From Scolanthus callimorphus (Eukaryota; Cnidaria; Anthozoa; Actiniaria; Edwardsiidae), in assembly GCA_033964015.1 (NCBI GenBank), contig CM066914.1:19999023-20063022 (forward strand): DNA of 64,000 nucleotides, in the 5' to 3' direction. The notes beneath the pieces were generated by a model, which did no database searches, was not told the DNA's origin, and saw only the letters and a program-made list of their open reading frames with translations. The position numbers were made by a program, and so were the translations under genes. This document shows positions 1-12,186 of the stretch, piece after piece. Each line of letters opens with the position of its first letter. Positions within the stretch are counted from its first letter, which is position 1.

Positions 1-198
1 CCCCGGAATTAACATCTAAAACCATTTTTTAGACATCCTAAGGATTCCAAAAACGTATGTCTCGTTAGAAGTTCCGGGGGGTGCTCGTGGACCTGCCCTC
101 TACCGACTACACTATTCGCTTCTCGCGACTGTACTCATGCTAGCTACCATATGCAAGCTCCTCTTTATCCCTATTATGAAGAGTAATAAATAGAGGAT

Positions 199-335
199 AT
201 TACACGGTGGCGCGAAGATATGGATTTTATTTTCGAGTGGCAAGAACAGTATTTTACGAACGAGCGCAGCGAGTGAGTAAAATATTGTTTTTGACACGAG
301 AAAATGAAATCCATATCTTCAAGCCACCGTGTAAT
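199..335. mobile_element. Short TIR hairpin element (MITE-like)
   Basis: The ends are inverted copies: ATTACACGGTGG at the left and CCACCGTGTAAT at the right, and the complementarity continues inward through the GAAGATATGGATT / AATCCATATCTTC segments. The middle also contains a self-complementary stretch around TATTTTAC and GTAAAATA. There is no coding capacity. This is typical of a non-autonomous DNA transposon; the superfamily cannot be decided from a single copy. Confidence 0.7.
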
Positions 336-1310
336 GTTCTTTTATTATATGGATTAGAACTGACATAGCGGCAAAATATTACAAATTGAACAACTCACTT
401 GGTAAAGTCGAAAGTGTTTATTTGTGAAATGCTCCCTCAATCTTTCTGATTTCCAGTGTCGTTAAGAACTAATTTCCTTTTTGTGTTGCTGTAGCTTTCT
501 CTGCCATAGTTGAAATAAGGTTTTTCTCTTTAGAACTAGAACAAACTTAGTTTTGTGGCTTAAAACTCGTATGACCGAGCGAGCGAGATTTCACTGCAGA
601 CGAGTCAGGAAAACAACACTGCAAACGTGCACATCCGGGATATTCGGTACATAACTTTTTCATATTTTCACTAGTGAAGATATGGAAAATACGAGTGTTT
701 TAGTTTCCGGTAAAACACTGGCATCCATATAATAAGTATGATTTCGTATATGTAGTGTAGTTATTTCATTTTTAACTCGTGAATATGCGAAGAATAGAAA
801 CGAGTTAACATTACGGGGCGCGATGTCATTCACTCTCGCTCGCTAAAATCGAGTCTTGAGACTCTGATGGTAGCGGAAAACCAAATTCGGCCAAAGTTGT
901 TTGATATGACTTCATCATAATCTAAGATATTCACTGCTTTGATTTAATAGACTATTCTTAGGCCTACGGCAAACGCCGAACTTGTTGCTCTTCTGCTGTC
1001 GAACCTTTCCTTTTTCAAAGGATGCCGCTTCATTATACTTTATAATCAAGAAATTTCTATTGTTTTGTATTGGAACGGGCGCGACTCTGGCACGGCGTTT
1101 GCCGTAGGCCTTACTTAGACAAAACTACCAGTGCGCGGCTTGGCTGCTGGTATTTGTGGATTGGTTCCTTATTAGTATTAGTCGCATTGAGGGGAATGGA
1201 AAAATCAGAACAATTTTCTGCATTAAATTGCCCAAGTCATGTTGGCAACATGCCAACATACCTTGGTTGATTTAGGGCTGTTTACACACGAATCTTATGC
1301 GGCTTAAGGC

Positions 1311-1835
1311 CATGTCACGTACACGAGGCTTTTTTTTCTTGCAACTCGCAACGCAATTTTGTTGCGTTGCGAATTGCAGTGAATATTGCGCGTCTGACAA
1401 ACCGCGGCAACGCAACAAATTGTTGCGTTGCGAGTTGCAGAAAAAGTAGATTTGATTTCTACTTTTCGCAAAATTGCGAGCAAAAGTGCTGCGTGTGACA
1501 TGTCTCTGCTCGAGGCAATGCTTACTTCTTATTAGCCAATCAGCGCACACCATTCATGTTTTTACTTTGATAAGCCGCTGTACTTTATAATTTTATCACC
1601 GGCGTATTGCATCATTTTTATTACCATGTAATCATGTTGGTACTTACCTATTGTAAATGTTTCTTTTTCTCTATTATGCTGATATAAGCGATATAAAAAT
1701 GTTTATGATTATTATTATTATTATCTTGCAAAAAATATTGCGAGTGTGTGACGTTCCTCGGCAACTCGCAATGTTTTTTATTCGTCATCGTTGCGTTGCA
1801 AGAACAATTGCATTGTGTGACATGCCCTTTACATT
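1311..1835. repeat. GTTGCGTTGC-rich inverted-repeat block
   Basis: Self-complementary copies of CGCAACGCAA and TTGCGTTGCG recur several times. An inner unit (1311-1502) begins CATGTCACG and ends GTGTGACATG, which looks like a terminal inverted repeat. The 3' part (1735-1835) carries another set ending in GTGTGACATGCCC. It is probably a short non-autonomous element plus a diverged neighbour. Confidence 0.55.
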
Positions 1836-1989
1836 AGAACGCAAGCGCAGATGCAAGCGAAAGAAAATCGAGACGTTGCATTCCCTTGTGCTTCCGTCTA
1901 GTGTGAATCAAGCGAACGCAAGCGCAAGGAACTGATCAATGATGATTTTAAGATTGCGCTTGCGTCCTGCGCTTGCGTGCTAGTGTAAA
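1828..1989. mobile_element. AACGCAAGCGCA TIR element, copy 1
   Basis: The left end TTTACATTAGAACGCAAGCG is mirrored by the right end GCTTGCGTGCTAGTGTAAA. The inside has further AACGCAAGCGCAAG units in both orientations. A related, larger copy lies at 9925-10198. It is non-coding and MITE-like. Confidence 0.7.
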
Positions 1990-2639
1990 CCACATAAGGG
2001 AAATGTATGAGTTTAAGTAATGGTCCGTATAAGAGGTAGTGGGCAAGCCAATGGCAAAGCGTGCTGGAATGCAATTAATTTCTACTGAAAATGTAGGCGA
2101 TTTCATTGGCTTAGACATAAAAATCAGTAAAATTACTATGCTAGAAAAACTTTTGTGAGGGAGACATAAGCACATGTGGTACTCACAAACAGAATATGCA
2201 GTTTTTAAAGAATCTTTATGTGGGGAACCTAGCGTAAAATGCTGATTCTCTCTCCTTTGTTCTTCGTTATTCTGATTGGTCTATAGACCATTTATTGCCA
2301 TATTTTCTCAAAGCAAGTTGAAATCTATCAATAGCTATTTTTCACTTTTATTATGTTACTAGTCGTGACAACTTTCAGTGATAAAAAACAGGACATATGC
2401 TATGTGGGAACCCTCAATGCCATAGAACAATGGATGTTTGCCTAGTTCTTGCATGGATGATACTTATATCCTTGCGCTTTCGTCAGCGCTTATTGCTTTC
2501 GTATGTAAACCAGCCCGGTTAGGGAATGTAGTATGATGCGATATGATCTAGTGAATTCGGTAAATCAAGTATAAAATTTTGTTTGTAGATGGCTATTTGG
2601 ACGTAATTCGTCTTCTAACATAGCATGACAACAGTAACA

Positions 2640-3700
2640 AAGGAGACAGTTCTGGGGCTCTTGGACATGTGTTGAATGGAAAAAATATTCCAGTATATTC
2701 CATTCTTCACTCATTCTCTCAAATTGTTCCCAATATTAAGGGGAACAGAGCCTTCTTTGAGCAAATCCGACACCAACAATTGTTGTCTATGGGGTGCGGG
2801 ATGAGTGGGTGGTGCTTCCTCGGATTAGGGATGGGCCATTTGATACTTGATTGGGGGGGGGGGGGGGGGGGTGGCTGATTCCCAAAAAAAATTCGAGCAA
2901 GCCTTTGACCTAGAAAAAAAATATCGCGCAAGCAAAGCTGGTAGCGAAAAAAAATCGAGCAAACTCACTTTAAAACTCTCCTGATTTACCGTTTTTAGAG
3001 AACCTCTTTATAAATAGAGGGATTTTTTGGTCCGCTCGCGCTGCGCGCTCGCCATATATCTACAACAATTAAAACGCTTAGATATTAGTTTAAAAATTGT
3101 AATAATTTCTGAAAACGATAAGTAAAGGTTTACTTACTTTCAACTGATATGTTCAAAATTGCAGCAGCGTCGCGCTCATAAGAGCATATGCTGTGGTGTA
3201 GTGTTTACAAACTTTAACATCGTAAGTACTAGGCATGATTAATTTTCGAAAATTTTTATGTTTTTATTCAGTGACACCATTTCTTCAGTGTGATTCTCAT
3301 CTACCAGAAATAAGAATATCATTAACCTCGTAGATTTTCAAAATCACGACCATTGAGAAACATACAAGCAAACTTCTCAGTTATCAACCCTCGTTCGTAA
3401 ACCCGAACTGATCCAGATGCTTAGATTTCGCGAAATGCTAACATAACAGGAGAGCATGAAATCAAACTTTATTGAAGTGATCAATTGCCGTTTTTAGGGC
3501 GAAATAATTTAAGTGATGTCTCGAACCCAAAAAAGAAATATCAGGAAAAAAAATATCGAGCACAGTCACGTTCTAGGGAAAAAAATTCGAGCAGCAAATG
3601 TGAATGCGAAAAAAAATATCGAGCCCAAAAAAATTAGCCACTCCCCCCATCAAATATCAAATAGTCCGTCCCTTAGGTTAAAAAAAAATCCACGTGTTTA
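2640..3700. repeat. Poly-G tract and AAAAAAATATCGAGC repeat block
   Basis: A run of 19 G occurs at 2853-2871. It is flanked by several AAAAAAATTCGAGC / AAAAAAATATCGAGC units at about 2885-2960; the same unit recurs four times at about 3528-3630. The two clusters may be the ends of one decayed repeat. The segment from 2960 to 3510 between them shows nothing else recognisable. Confidence 0.5.
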
Positions 3701-6274
3701 AAGGGGCCACCCATCCTGCCCATAATGCATTGCATTGCCGCCGTTTTCGATACCAAACGCTTTTTTGTCCGTATACTGCATTTTACCGTACAAACGCAAG
3801 AAAAACTCGTAGCAATAGAATTCCTTTGCATTAATCAGAGTTCCTGGTACAATGTGTCTTGTAAACAAAAGCAATTCATTGTTGGTAGCAGAGACGGTCC
3901 CTTTAAATGTATGCGTGTGTCAGGCCCTAGAGAGTTTAAAGTGCCTTCTCTAAATGGTTTGAACTCGAGTTCTTCCGTGATAAAGGCCAAATAGCAAAAC
4001 GACAGTTTTCCATACCTGTCCTTTCCTGATAACATTCCTTCATGATCTCAGTTGATCTGCCAGTTGCGCGCGCACTGGTTCGTCAGTATTGTGACATTTC
4101 TGAGTGCCTGTCAATCAAATTTCTAAGCCTCTTACGTATGCTATCCGGTATTGTTTCCAATAGGTGTAATTAAGGATTACGATTTTTTAGTTGAGCTTGA
4201 CAGGTCTTGATATGCACAATGCCATATCGAGATCAACGCACAAAAGCATGGAAGACTATGTACTTAACCAGAATCGTAAAGAACAAAGCCAGTAGATTTG
4301 TCAATAGGGATTTGAAGGCAAACAGAACCAAGAACGCTTTCCATTAATCCCCTATAATTGACAGCCACTCAAAGAAACTTGTATCACAACATACCTCGTC
4401 ATGCTGCTCATCAACTAGTCAAGCAGGGCAGATAAATCCTGCATGAAATCTAATCATCTCATTAAATGGTTAGCTTTTTATCAGAAGATTTAAATGGGAA
4501 TTAGACTCGAGAAAATAGTTGTCAAATGTCAGGGAAGCCATTTCGATGCAAAGTCTTCGAGGCTTCGAATTAATGCTTCTTAAGCGCAAATAAAAATCTG
4601 CGCGCGAAATTTCTTGGGTTTTATCTCTGAATTTTGAAGATGCACACTGAAGCCACTGGTGGCGCGCGAGAAGTTTGTTCATGCTCCTTATATCACTTCT
4701 GATAGGTAAAAGTGTTTTTTAAGTGAGCGAAGTTTGAGCACTTGACCGCGGTGGCAGGTTAGCCTTAAAACTCCCCTGATTGTAAGGATTGTGAGTTTGC
4801 AGTTAAGAGGCTTGCAAAGCACCGCAAATATATCGACAAATCTCGATTTTAACGCCCATACCAACCAAATTAAGTGAGGTACATCGAGGAAAATTAAAGG
4901 ACTATTATAGCGTCCAACTTGTTTTATTCAAGATCTCTCTCTTTCATTTAAGGAAAAGTCAAATAGATGAAGTAATTAGCACAATTTCTATACCGCCTTC
5001 GAATTTAATAAAATTAGTTCCTTCACATTGATTATTGCTTTCCTAAAAACACAATAAAATCATAAACTCTTTGGTCTGGCACAAGGATTTTAAAAATTAT
5101 ACTCCAACGCAGAAAGCCATTTATTGATCTGTTTTTCTAGTTAATATTCAAAATTTGTCAAACACAGTTGTCTTCTGTCAGTCGACAAAACCTCACAACC
5201 AAGAAGGTCTTGACACGAAGCTGACTTTTTCCGGTGCCACGGGCATTAATTGCTTGGTCATCTCAGGAAATCTCACTTCACTCTTATCTCGTTGATAAAA
5301 GTCGTATCGCATAGAAGGCTCATTGTGAAATCATCTAGAAACGTGGCCAGGCCATTAGCTATCCAGTCAGTTGTTTGTCAATTCGGACAGCCCAAATCCG
5401 ATTAGGAGTCTTAGTTTGTGGATTAAGGAGCGCACGTTTTTCACACCCTTGTGGCATTTTGAGAAGCTTGTTCGGCGAATTTAATTTTGCCATGTCCTTG
5501 ATTCCTTTGTTTTTAACCAATTATATTCTTTTGCGTTTATTATATAAATAGGCTACTTTAGAAGGGCTTCTCGTTTCATCAAATTATAGAGAACTGTCGA
5601 AACGACCTTGATGGCTATCTCTGCGTTGTGATGGCAATACCATTAGAAATTGGTCAATCAAAGAGGCGGAGACTGCTTAGAGATAATGTGAAATCTTGTT
5701 TATAAATGGTTTGATTCGCTTATAAACCATGGATAAACATCAACGTAGACACTTTGCGCGTTATAACTGGAAAATAACTTGAAATGCTTCTCTGCCTTTG
5801 GTTTTTACGGGAACATTTACGAGCCCGCTATCCATATCGTAAATTTCGACGAGATTATGTTACATTTCATATTCGTTCGTCTTTCAAGCTTTCATCGCTC
5901 GTGTGCTACTTTGGCATTTCCGATTCGCGAGTTCAATTTGTTTTGTTTGACTTGTAAAAGTATTTGCACTTATCTAAATTATTTTAAACTCTCAGCGATC
6001 AACACCTGATCACTGGACCAATCAGTGATCGGCCTGTGTTGTGTTAGAAGGCCCAGCACTTCACTTTGACCCGCCCCAATGTTTCCGGCTAACTGCCACA
6101 CACACATTTTAAGTACATCCAGTCCCCCAAAATACCTTTACTCGAAGAGCTTCATTCTCAGCGCTTGGCCTTTAGATGAAGTAGTCCTCATTAAGACCAT
6201 AACTGAGAAGCTAGCCATTTAAAGATACAACGAAGCTGTAGGAAGCCCTTTCACGGCAAAGCGAACTTGTAGAA

Positions 6275-9200
6275 ATGACAAGTCAAGTGCTCCCCTCGAA
6301 GCAGCATCTCTCTTTCTCTATTGAGGGAATCCTGAACAATACCTCGTCGCACAAAACAGTACTGGATGTGTCAAGCACGGCCAAATGTCCTGATTTAGAA
6401 CGCAAGAAAGCCTCAGAAAAGCGAGAGCAATGCTGCCATGTTTCGAGCTCAGAAGAAGACTTACCAGAGAGCTCGCTTGACTATAAGAAAGATCATGGAG
6501 CTAGTGAAGAAACCCTGAAGGCGGACTCCAAGAGCACGAGTTGCGAAGCTGAGACAGATATCGGTAAGTTTTTAGTGATACTTTATCTCCATATTCTCTA
6601 TCTACTAAAAGGAATATAAGAACTGTAAGTGCTTTTGAAGTGGCTATTGCGACCAAGTGAAATTTAGAATCGTTCACTTTCAATTAGCAAGGAGCAAACG
6701 TAGAACGACGTGTCAGGCTAGCTAGACAGCGCTCTCTGAAGCTTAAGCAGTGAGTGTCAACTTCCAACCACGAAAATCTTCAGATGGATTCCTTGCACTG
6801 AAGAGGTTCTTAGCTCCTGAAGTTTCTCCTTGCTAATTCCGCAGTCGAAGTTACTTGTTTCAAGTGTTTAGCTCAATGGCTAACTCAAGTAGTGATCGGA
6901 AATTAGGGCCACAAGAGAGGCCATAACTCTCGACCCTAGAAAAAAATTGTGATCGCCTCAAAAACTAACTTCGTAGCTTTAGAATCACGCGCAGTTGTGG
7001 AAAAAATATCGTCCACAAAGAGGCACCCTTACCTTTTTGTTAGGTGTAATCTATACAGAATTAAGGGGTAAGCACCGACATGCTAAGCAGCTAAAGCGAC
7101 TATGCTCAATCACTAAATGGTTTCCTCTTAATACATGGTTTGGTTTCTGCCTGCTACTTCAAGCAATGTTTTCTATTTCCCGTCATTTATTTCAACGACA
7201 TAAAAAAAAATTGTCTTCTAGCTAGTATAAACTGATGGCATTGTATAGAGACATTTCAGAGTTAAGAAAGTTGTGAACAAGCAAAGAAAATCCTTGTCAA
7301 CAAGAGAGAGCAAATCTGTTCATAAGACGCTCGGTGTAAGCTTCTTTTCTCATTTTGCTGTGACGGCTTGTTAGGTTTACAGAGGTTTGTTTGCCAAATT
7401 TAGCTTTGTCTTTATCAGTCCTTTCAGATTCTTATAAAAACATCTCTCTCACTAATCCTCTTTTGATTCTTGAAAATTAACAAACACAAACTTTGAACTT
7501 TCTGCTTTCAAAAGATATTAGACTGCGACACGGAGAACTTCTTTTTTCAAAAGCATTGCTTTTCAGACTTGCTACTCTCGCTGCTCTGAATTGCATGAAC
7601 CCAGAAACTCAGTGTTTTAAAGTTGCATGCCTGAAAGTTTGAGAGTGAAGATTAACTTTGAAGTAGCATTTGAGATGCACTATTTAGATTACTAATGCTA
7701 GATTCTCAAGAATTCGCCTCCTCGCGAAAGCTGTGTCCATTTTAGACACACACTTCTTGCTGCATGCTCAAGATCGAATTGCGAAACTAGTTTTGGCTGA
7801 CAGAGCTTTGACGCTCTGAAACCATGCAAAGTGATAGCAAAGTAACGCCTAGATACAAGCCATAGAAATTGCTAAAGCTCGCTGTCATTTTAGTTGTCCT
7901 AAGGCTTTGGATTTTGAAGACTGAATAAACTATCTAAGTATGCCTCTTGAATAGTTGAATCTCATTGACGAAATAACGTCATTGCAAATGAAAAGTGACC
8001 GGGAATACAATGCTCCTTTGATAAAATGATAATTTACAGACTGAGCAAAGTGAAACGAGATCAAACCAAACTGAAAGAATTGGCAAAACCCTTGCGAAAC
8101 TGGTCATAAAATGTGGTCGCTTTTATAGTTGCTTGTTTGCTGTATTTCATGCTCTTTTTTCATTTTCGTCAATCAATTAATTTTGGCATGAAAGGTTGTG
8201 TGGTTTTATACATGGTTCGACTGCATATGCGATAAAGGCCAGTTTTGGGCTTCGAAGATGCGGACAATTAACATTTGAAAACGGAACTCAGAAATTTTTG
8301 TTTTTACGTGGCAATAATATCGAAATAAGAAATCACATATTGACAAACCATGGGCCCCTCAATGGACTCGAGCCGTCCTAAGAAATATAAGAATTAGAAG
8401 CGGATCTTTCCCATGATGGTAAAATTAGTCTTCCAACCCCAAAGGGAGAGGGGAGGGGGCGAGGGCGCAATGCCGCTATTTAACCCCAAGATGTATTTTT
8501 TTCTATGAATACTACTGCGATAGCTTATGCTTTTTCATTTGCGTTTACGATCACATGCAAGTGCATGTATTTCTCCCCTCGTTCAATACGGTCTGAACTT
8601 TTAAAAGGCATGCAAAACAATTTCTGTTAGAGAGAGGAAAAAACACAATGTCTGTGTTATATTCTTTCAATTTTTGTTCAACTATACACTTGGTCACTCT
8701 TTGTTCGAAGAAGTCTTCTTAATTTATGAAATCATCGTGTGTGCTCCTAAAAGGCCAGTTTTCCCACGTGTAATGCAATTCTTTTTCAGTTTTTGCAAAG
8801 TTTTTATGTGACAAAGTTGTGGAAGGTTTTTAAAAAGGAAATCCATGTGGAGATCGAGCGATTTCAGACTTCAGTGGACAAAAATCTTTCACCAAAGTAA
8901 TATTAGGGATATTCAAATTAAGTTGCATTTTTTCAAAGGTATACACCAAAAACAAATTCTCATATTGGAGCCTGTAAAAATATATTTCAAAGTTGAAACA
9001 AAATAGCACAAACACAAGAAAACATTTGTTGTCAATTTCAGTCCACTACCATTTCCCAGTGTTGTGTAAGAACTTCAACATTCGTTTTCACAGGATGTTG
9101 AAAACAGTTGGCAGTGGATTTCGTCTTAAACCATCGTGTTTTGTTGCTGCTTTCAAAAGAATCCACCATGGGTATGAATTTCTGCCGTGGTCTTATTCTT

Positions 9201-12186
9201 GCTATAGTCAATGACAGAACAAACTATCTCGTAATTCATGGCGAGTGTTTCGAAGTGTTATAATCTTTGTGCCTGACATTTGTGATTAATCAACGACTGA
9301 GACGTTTTAGGCGTTATCCAGGCATTCTTTAGAGGCTTATTAACACATTTTTATCGTTCGACATTTCCTTTTCCTGGTGTATCCGTCTGAATTCTCCATT
9401 GAACTGTCACTCTAGGTTGCTGTGAATGCCTTATCGTGTCATTCAAGATAAGGTGTGCTATCTGCTTTGTCTCTGCGTAATGACATTGTAGAACTACTGT
9501 TGCGCTGTTGGTCGCCCCTCGCGTTCTCGGGACGTTTATGGATTTCTTTTTTTTTTTCATTTTTTTAATGTCACATGTTCTAAAATGTAATTTGTTTGTT
9601 AAACCTAACTGCGATACTCCCTCTTTACATTTCCGAACACCAAACTGCGTTTTGGCTTCCGCCGTTTATCAAACCTTTTAAAACAGGCGAATGAAGTTTT
9701 CATTTAATGGTGGAAAATTTGGTTTTGAAGCCTAGCTACAGGTAGTCCTTCTTAGTTTAAAAAAACGTATGAAAGCCTGCGCGAAATCACCCAGAGCTGG
9801 TCACCCGTTTGATAGAGGGAAACCAAACCGTGGTTTGTTAGTTGGAGTTCTCAGACTTGAAAATTGCAGTAACACTAGCGAAGAAAATGTTGTGCTCTCT
9901 TCGGAGATTCAACCCTCTTTAAGGCTGGTTCTCACTGGAACGCAAACGCAAATGCAAGCGCAAACGCAAGGATATCAAACTCATACCTTTCCCATTTGTG
10001 GTTCACACTAGAACGCAAGCGCAAGGAAATCGAGACATTGCGTTCCTTTACGCTTGCACTTGTGCTTGCATCTAATGTGAATCGAGTGAACGCAAGCGCA
10101 AGCAATTAATCAATGTTGATTTTCGCCCTACGCTTGCGTCGCTATGATTCACGCTTGCCTTGCGCTTGCGTTCTGCGCTTGCGTTCAGTGAGAACCAGAC
10201 TTCACTGCGGGTATTCTCCGTGGTTGAGAGAAAAATAAAAATAGCGGCTTGTGGCTCACTCGTACATCCCCGAAATGAATCTCTACAGCCATTTACAGCT
10301 CTAAAGTCTTGAAAGAAATGAAATGAATCTCTACAGCCATTTACAGCTCTAAAGTCTTTGTTTCCAGCTGCGCATTTTCTGTTTTTCTGTTCCGCCAATC
10401 AAGGCAATAGCCAATCAAGTCATTGCCTTTGTTTCGCCTAGTGCAGTCAACTGGCTTTCTGTCACGACGAAAATAACGAAAACCCGAAAGCAATCATAAA
10501 TTCATACCTACTAGACAAAATCAATCCACGCGATCTAGTATTTTTGTGGCTACTGCCGGTTATGTTCTATCATGTAAGTAGTGTTAGACGTCCCAGGCGT
10601 TCCTCACATACCACAGGATTCCCACTAGAGAGCTCTGACCTTCCTACCGGGTTGTGGGTAGAACAGACTTTAGTTGCTCTTTCTTGGTGTTGCAAGGCAC
10701 CAGAGGCATAAAGACAATAGAAGACAAAAGACCGTAGAACGAAACAATAAGATGGAATACAATAGCTCCAATCCAAAATACAATACATCTAGCAACACCA
10801 AGAAAGACCCACTTTAATTTGGCAAGATTTGTTAAGGGGTGACGGCCAGATTTGTTAAAGAGACTGTGTCAGCCACTCCTTTGTTATTGTTTTCATTCGA
10901 TATTAGAAGACAAATTACATGTATAAATGTTGAAATAACCATCTGCAAACAAAGTTTTCTTCTTCATTTACCAAATTGAACCGAAAACATTGCACTACAT
11001 TCCCTAAATAGCCGATGGAAATGGATGGTTTTTCAAACTCGGTATGTTGCTAGGCTGTCAAAATGGCGGCTGACACAGGCTCTTTAAGGGGTGACGTCTG
11101 AAGCAATTCACTATTCCCCTTATAACATCTTAAAACCACTACTACCAGAATCATCTTCGAATTCGTTTTGTTATTCAAAAGTTTGTGCTCCTTTGGGTAT
11201 CAAGTGTAATAAAGGGACTTGAGAATTGAGTTGATAGTTTTCAATAACAATGAGTTCATGATCGGCGCCCAATGAAGTGTTTCCTAATGGTAAGCCCTCT
11301 GGTTGCCCAATCAGAGCGCGCGAATTTGATTGCTCTATATGTTCACCATGTTGCCATATAGAGTGGATTTCAGGTTATTCGCACTTACTTTGCGTTTACT
11401 CCTAGAGCAAATTTCATAGGGCTGCAGTGAAACCAATCGCAAAGTGATTACACCAATTCTGAATAAAACCTAAAGGAGTGATTACAAAGTAATTGCAAAT
11501 TACTCACGACGGTCATCTGAAATCCGCTCTATACGTTTTGTCCGATTTACTTTGCGTCTGGTTCACCACAGTCATGTAAAATGGGCTCTAATACTGTAAG
11601 ATATTAATTTGCGAGTTGCTGACACTTCTCAATTCCTAATGTTGTTTCAGGGAGCGAATCAGAAGGCGAGCATATTGAAGATGCAAGTGAAACGGACAAA
11701 GCGGGAAAACTTGGAGTTAAACAATCAGCGAAAAAGAAGAAAAGAATTCTCTTCACACGTTCGCAAATCTACGAGCTTGAACGCCGATTCCGTGTCCAGC
11801 AATACCTCTCTGCACCGGAACGCGAGCACTTGGCGCGGATGATCAGCCTGACACCCGTGCAGGTCAAAATATGGTTCCAAAACCATCGCTACAAATGCAG
11901 ACAGCGTTTCAAGCAAGACAATACCGCGGACTTGGAGCTTGAGAGAAAACATGGACTCTACGCTTCGCCGAGCTCTTTTTGTAAACCTTATGCAGACAAT
12001 GTAATGCCTCCCCATCTTCTTTACGGATGCTCGTCCGCATTTCAGCCTTGGGGGACTGGGTTCCCTGGGCGGATACTTCAGGACTTGAGCCCTAGTAATC
12101 ATATTGCGAATATATACAGTGAACATATGCATGGAGCGTATCCCATATATCAATATCCACCTGTTATTAATGGATATAGATCTTAG
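6275..12186 (+). CDS. NK-2 class homeobox transcription factor (2 exons)
   Basis: Exons are 6275-6563 and 11651-12186; the donor is G|GTAAGT, the acceptor TTTCAG|GG, phase 1, giving 274 aa. The product is a nuclear DNA-binding developmental regulator. A TN/EH1-type repressor motif, [10 protein letters not shown], lies at residues 12-21 (Groucho-binding in the family). An acidic, serine-rich linker follows. The homeodomain spans residues 124-183 (nt 11731-11910) and has [18 protein letters not shown] and [10 protein letters not shown]. Tyrosine at homeodomain position 54 (residue 177) is the hallmark of the NK-2 class, which prefers CAAGTG-type sites. The short tail is Tyr/Pro-rich. The single intron separates the TN motif from the homeodomain, as in other NK-2 genes. 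It hosts several TIR elements. The residues CRQ after HRYK recall Nkx2.3/2.5, whereas SAPEREHLA recalls Nkx2.1/2.2, so I do not assign an orthologue. A possible poly(A) signal is near 13296. Confidence 0.95.
9600..9850. repeat. Dispersed repeat shared with 26880-27040
   Basis: The segment around GGTTTTGAAGCCTAGC, then AAAGCCTGC, CACCCAGAG and CCAAACCGT matches, in the same order and orientation, a diverged segment at 26890-27020. It lies inside the NK-2 intron. No ends were delimited, so the element class is unknown. Confidence 0.5.
9925..10198. mobile_element. AACGCAAGCGCA TIR element, copy 2
   Basis: The ends are inverted: CTGGTTCTCACTG at 9925 and CAGTGAGAACCAG ending at 10198. The interior repeats AACGCAAGCGCAAG and GCTTGCGTT in both orientations. 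An inner unit resembling copy 1 (1828-1989) begins near TTCACACTAGAACGC. It lies in the NK-2 intron and is non-coding. Confidence 0.75.
10272..10358. repeat. 48-bp tandem duplication
   Basis: GAAATGAATCTCTACAGCC and the following bases to AAAGTCTT occur twice with a 48-base period (starts at 10272 and 10320). It is a simple local duplication within the NK-2 intron. Confidence 0.85.
10855..11087. mobile_element. GTCAGCC-TIR MITE, copy 1
   Basis: The left end TTAAAGAGACTGTGTCAGCC is mirrored by GGCTGACACAGGCTCTTTAA at the right. The interior shares CTCCTTTGTTATTGTTTTC, GCCGATGGAAATGGATG and GGTATGTTGCTA with the copy at 54010-54249 and, in part, with 19899-19995. It is 233 bp long and non-coding. 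Confidence 0.85.
11359..11590. mobile_element. Nested pair of TA-flanked MITEs
   Basis: An inner copy (11403-11531, TAGAGCAAATTTCA... to ...GAAATCCGCTCTA) sits in the centre of an outer copy of the same family. The outer left part starts TAGAGTGGATTTCAGG. The outer right part, CAGTCATGTAAAATGGGCTCTA, ends at 11590. Aligned with the copy at 44552-44679, the two outer halves are contiguous at the central TA, with TA on both sides of the insertion. Other copies are at 29608, 30173, 36471, 44087 and 44552. Confidence 0.85.

Larger units (their letters stand above)
1..6274. other. Gene-free region with repeats
   Basis: I see no supportable gene here. The stretch is AT-rich, with short reading frames lacking domain signatures or convincing splice structure. 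It contains the inverted-repeat elements listed separately, a block rich in a GTTGCGTTGC motif, a poly-G tract and two clusters of the motif AAAAAAATATCGAGC. Around 3725-3990 lies a dispersed repeat related to 59740-59895. The last few hundred bases should include the NK-2 promoter and 5' UTR, but no core promoter element stands out. Confidence 0.6.
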
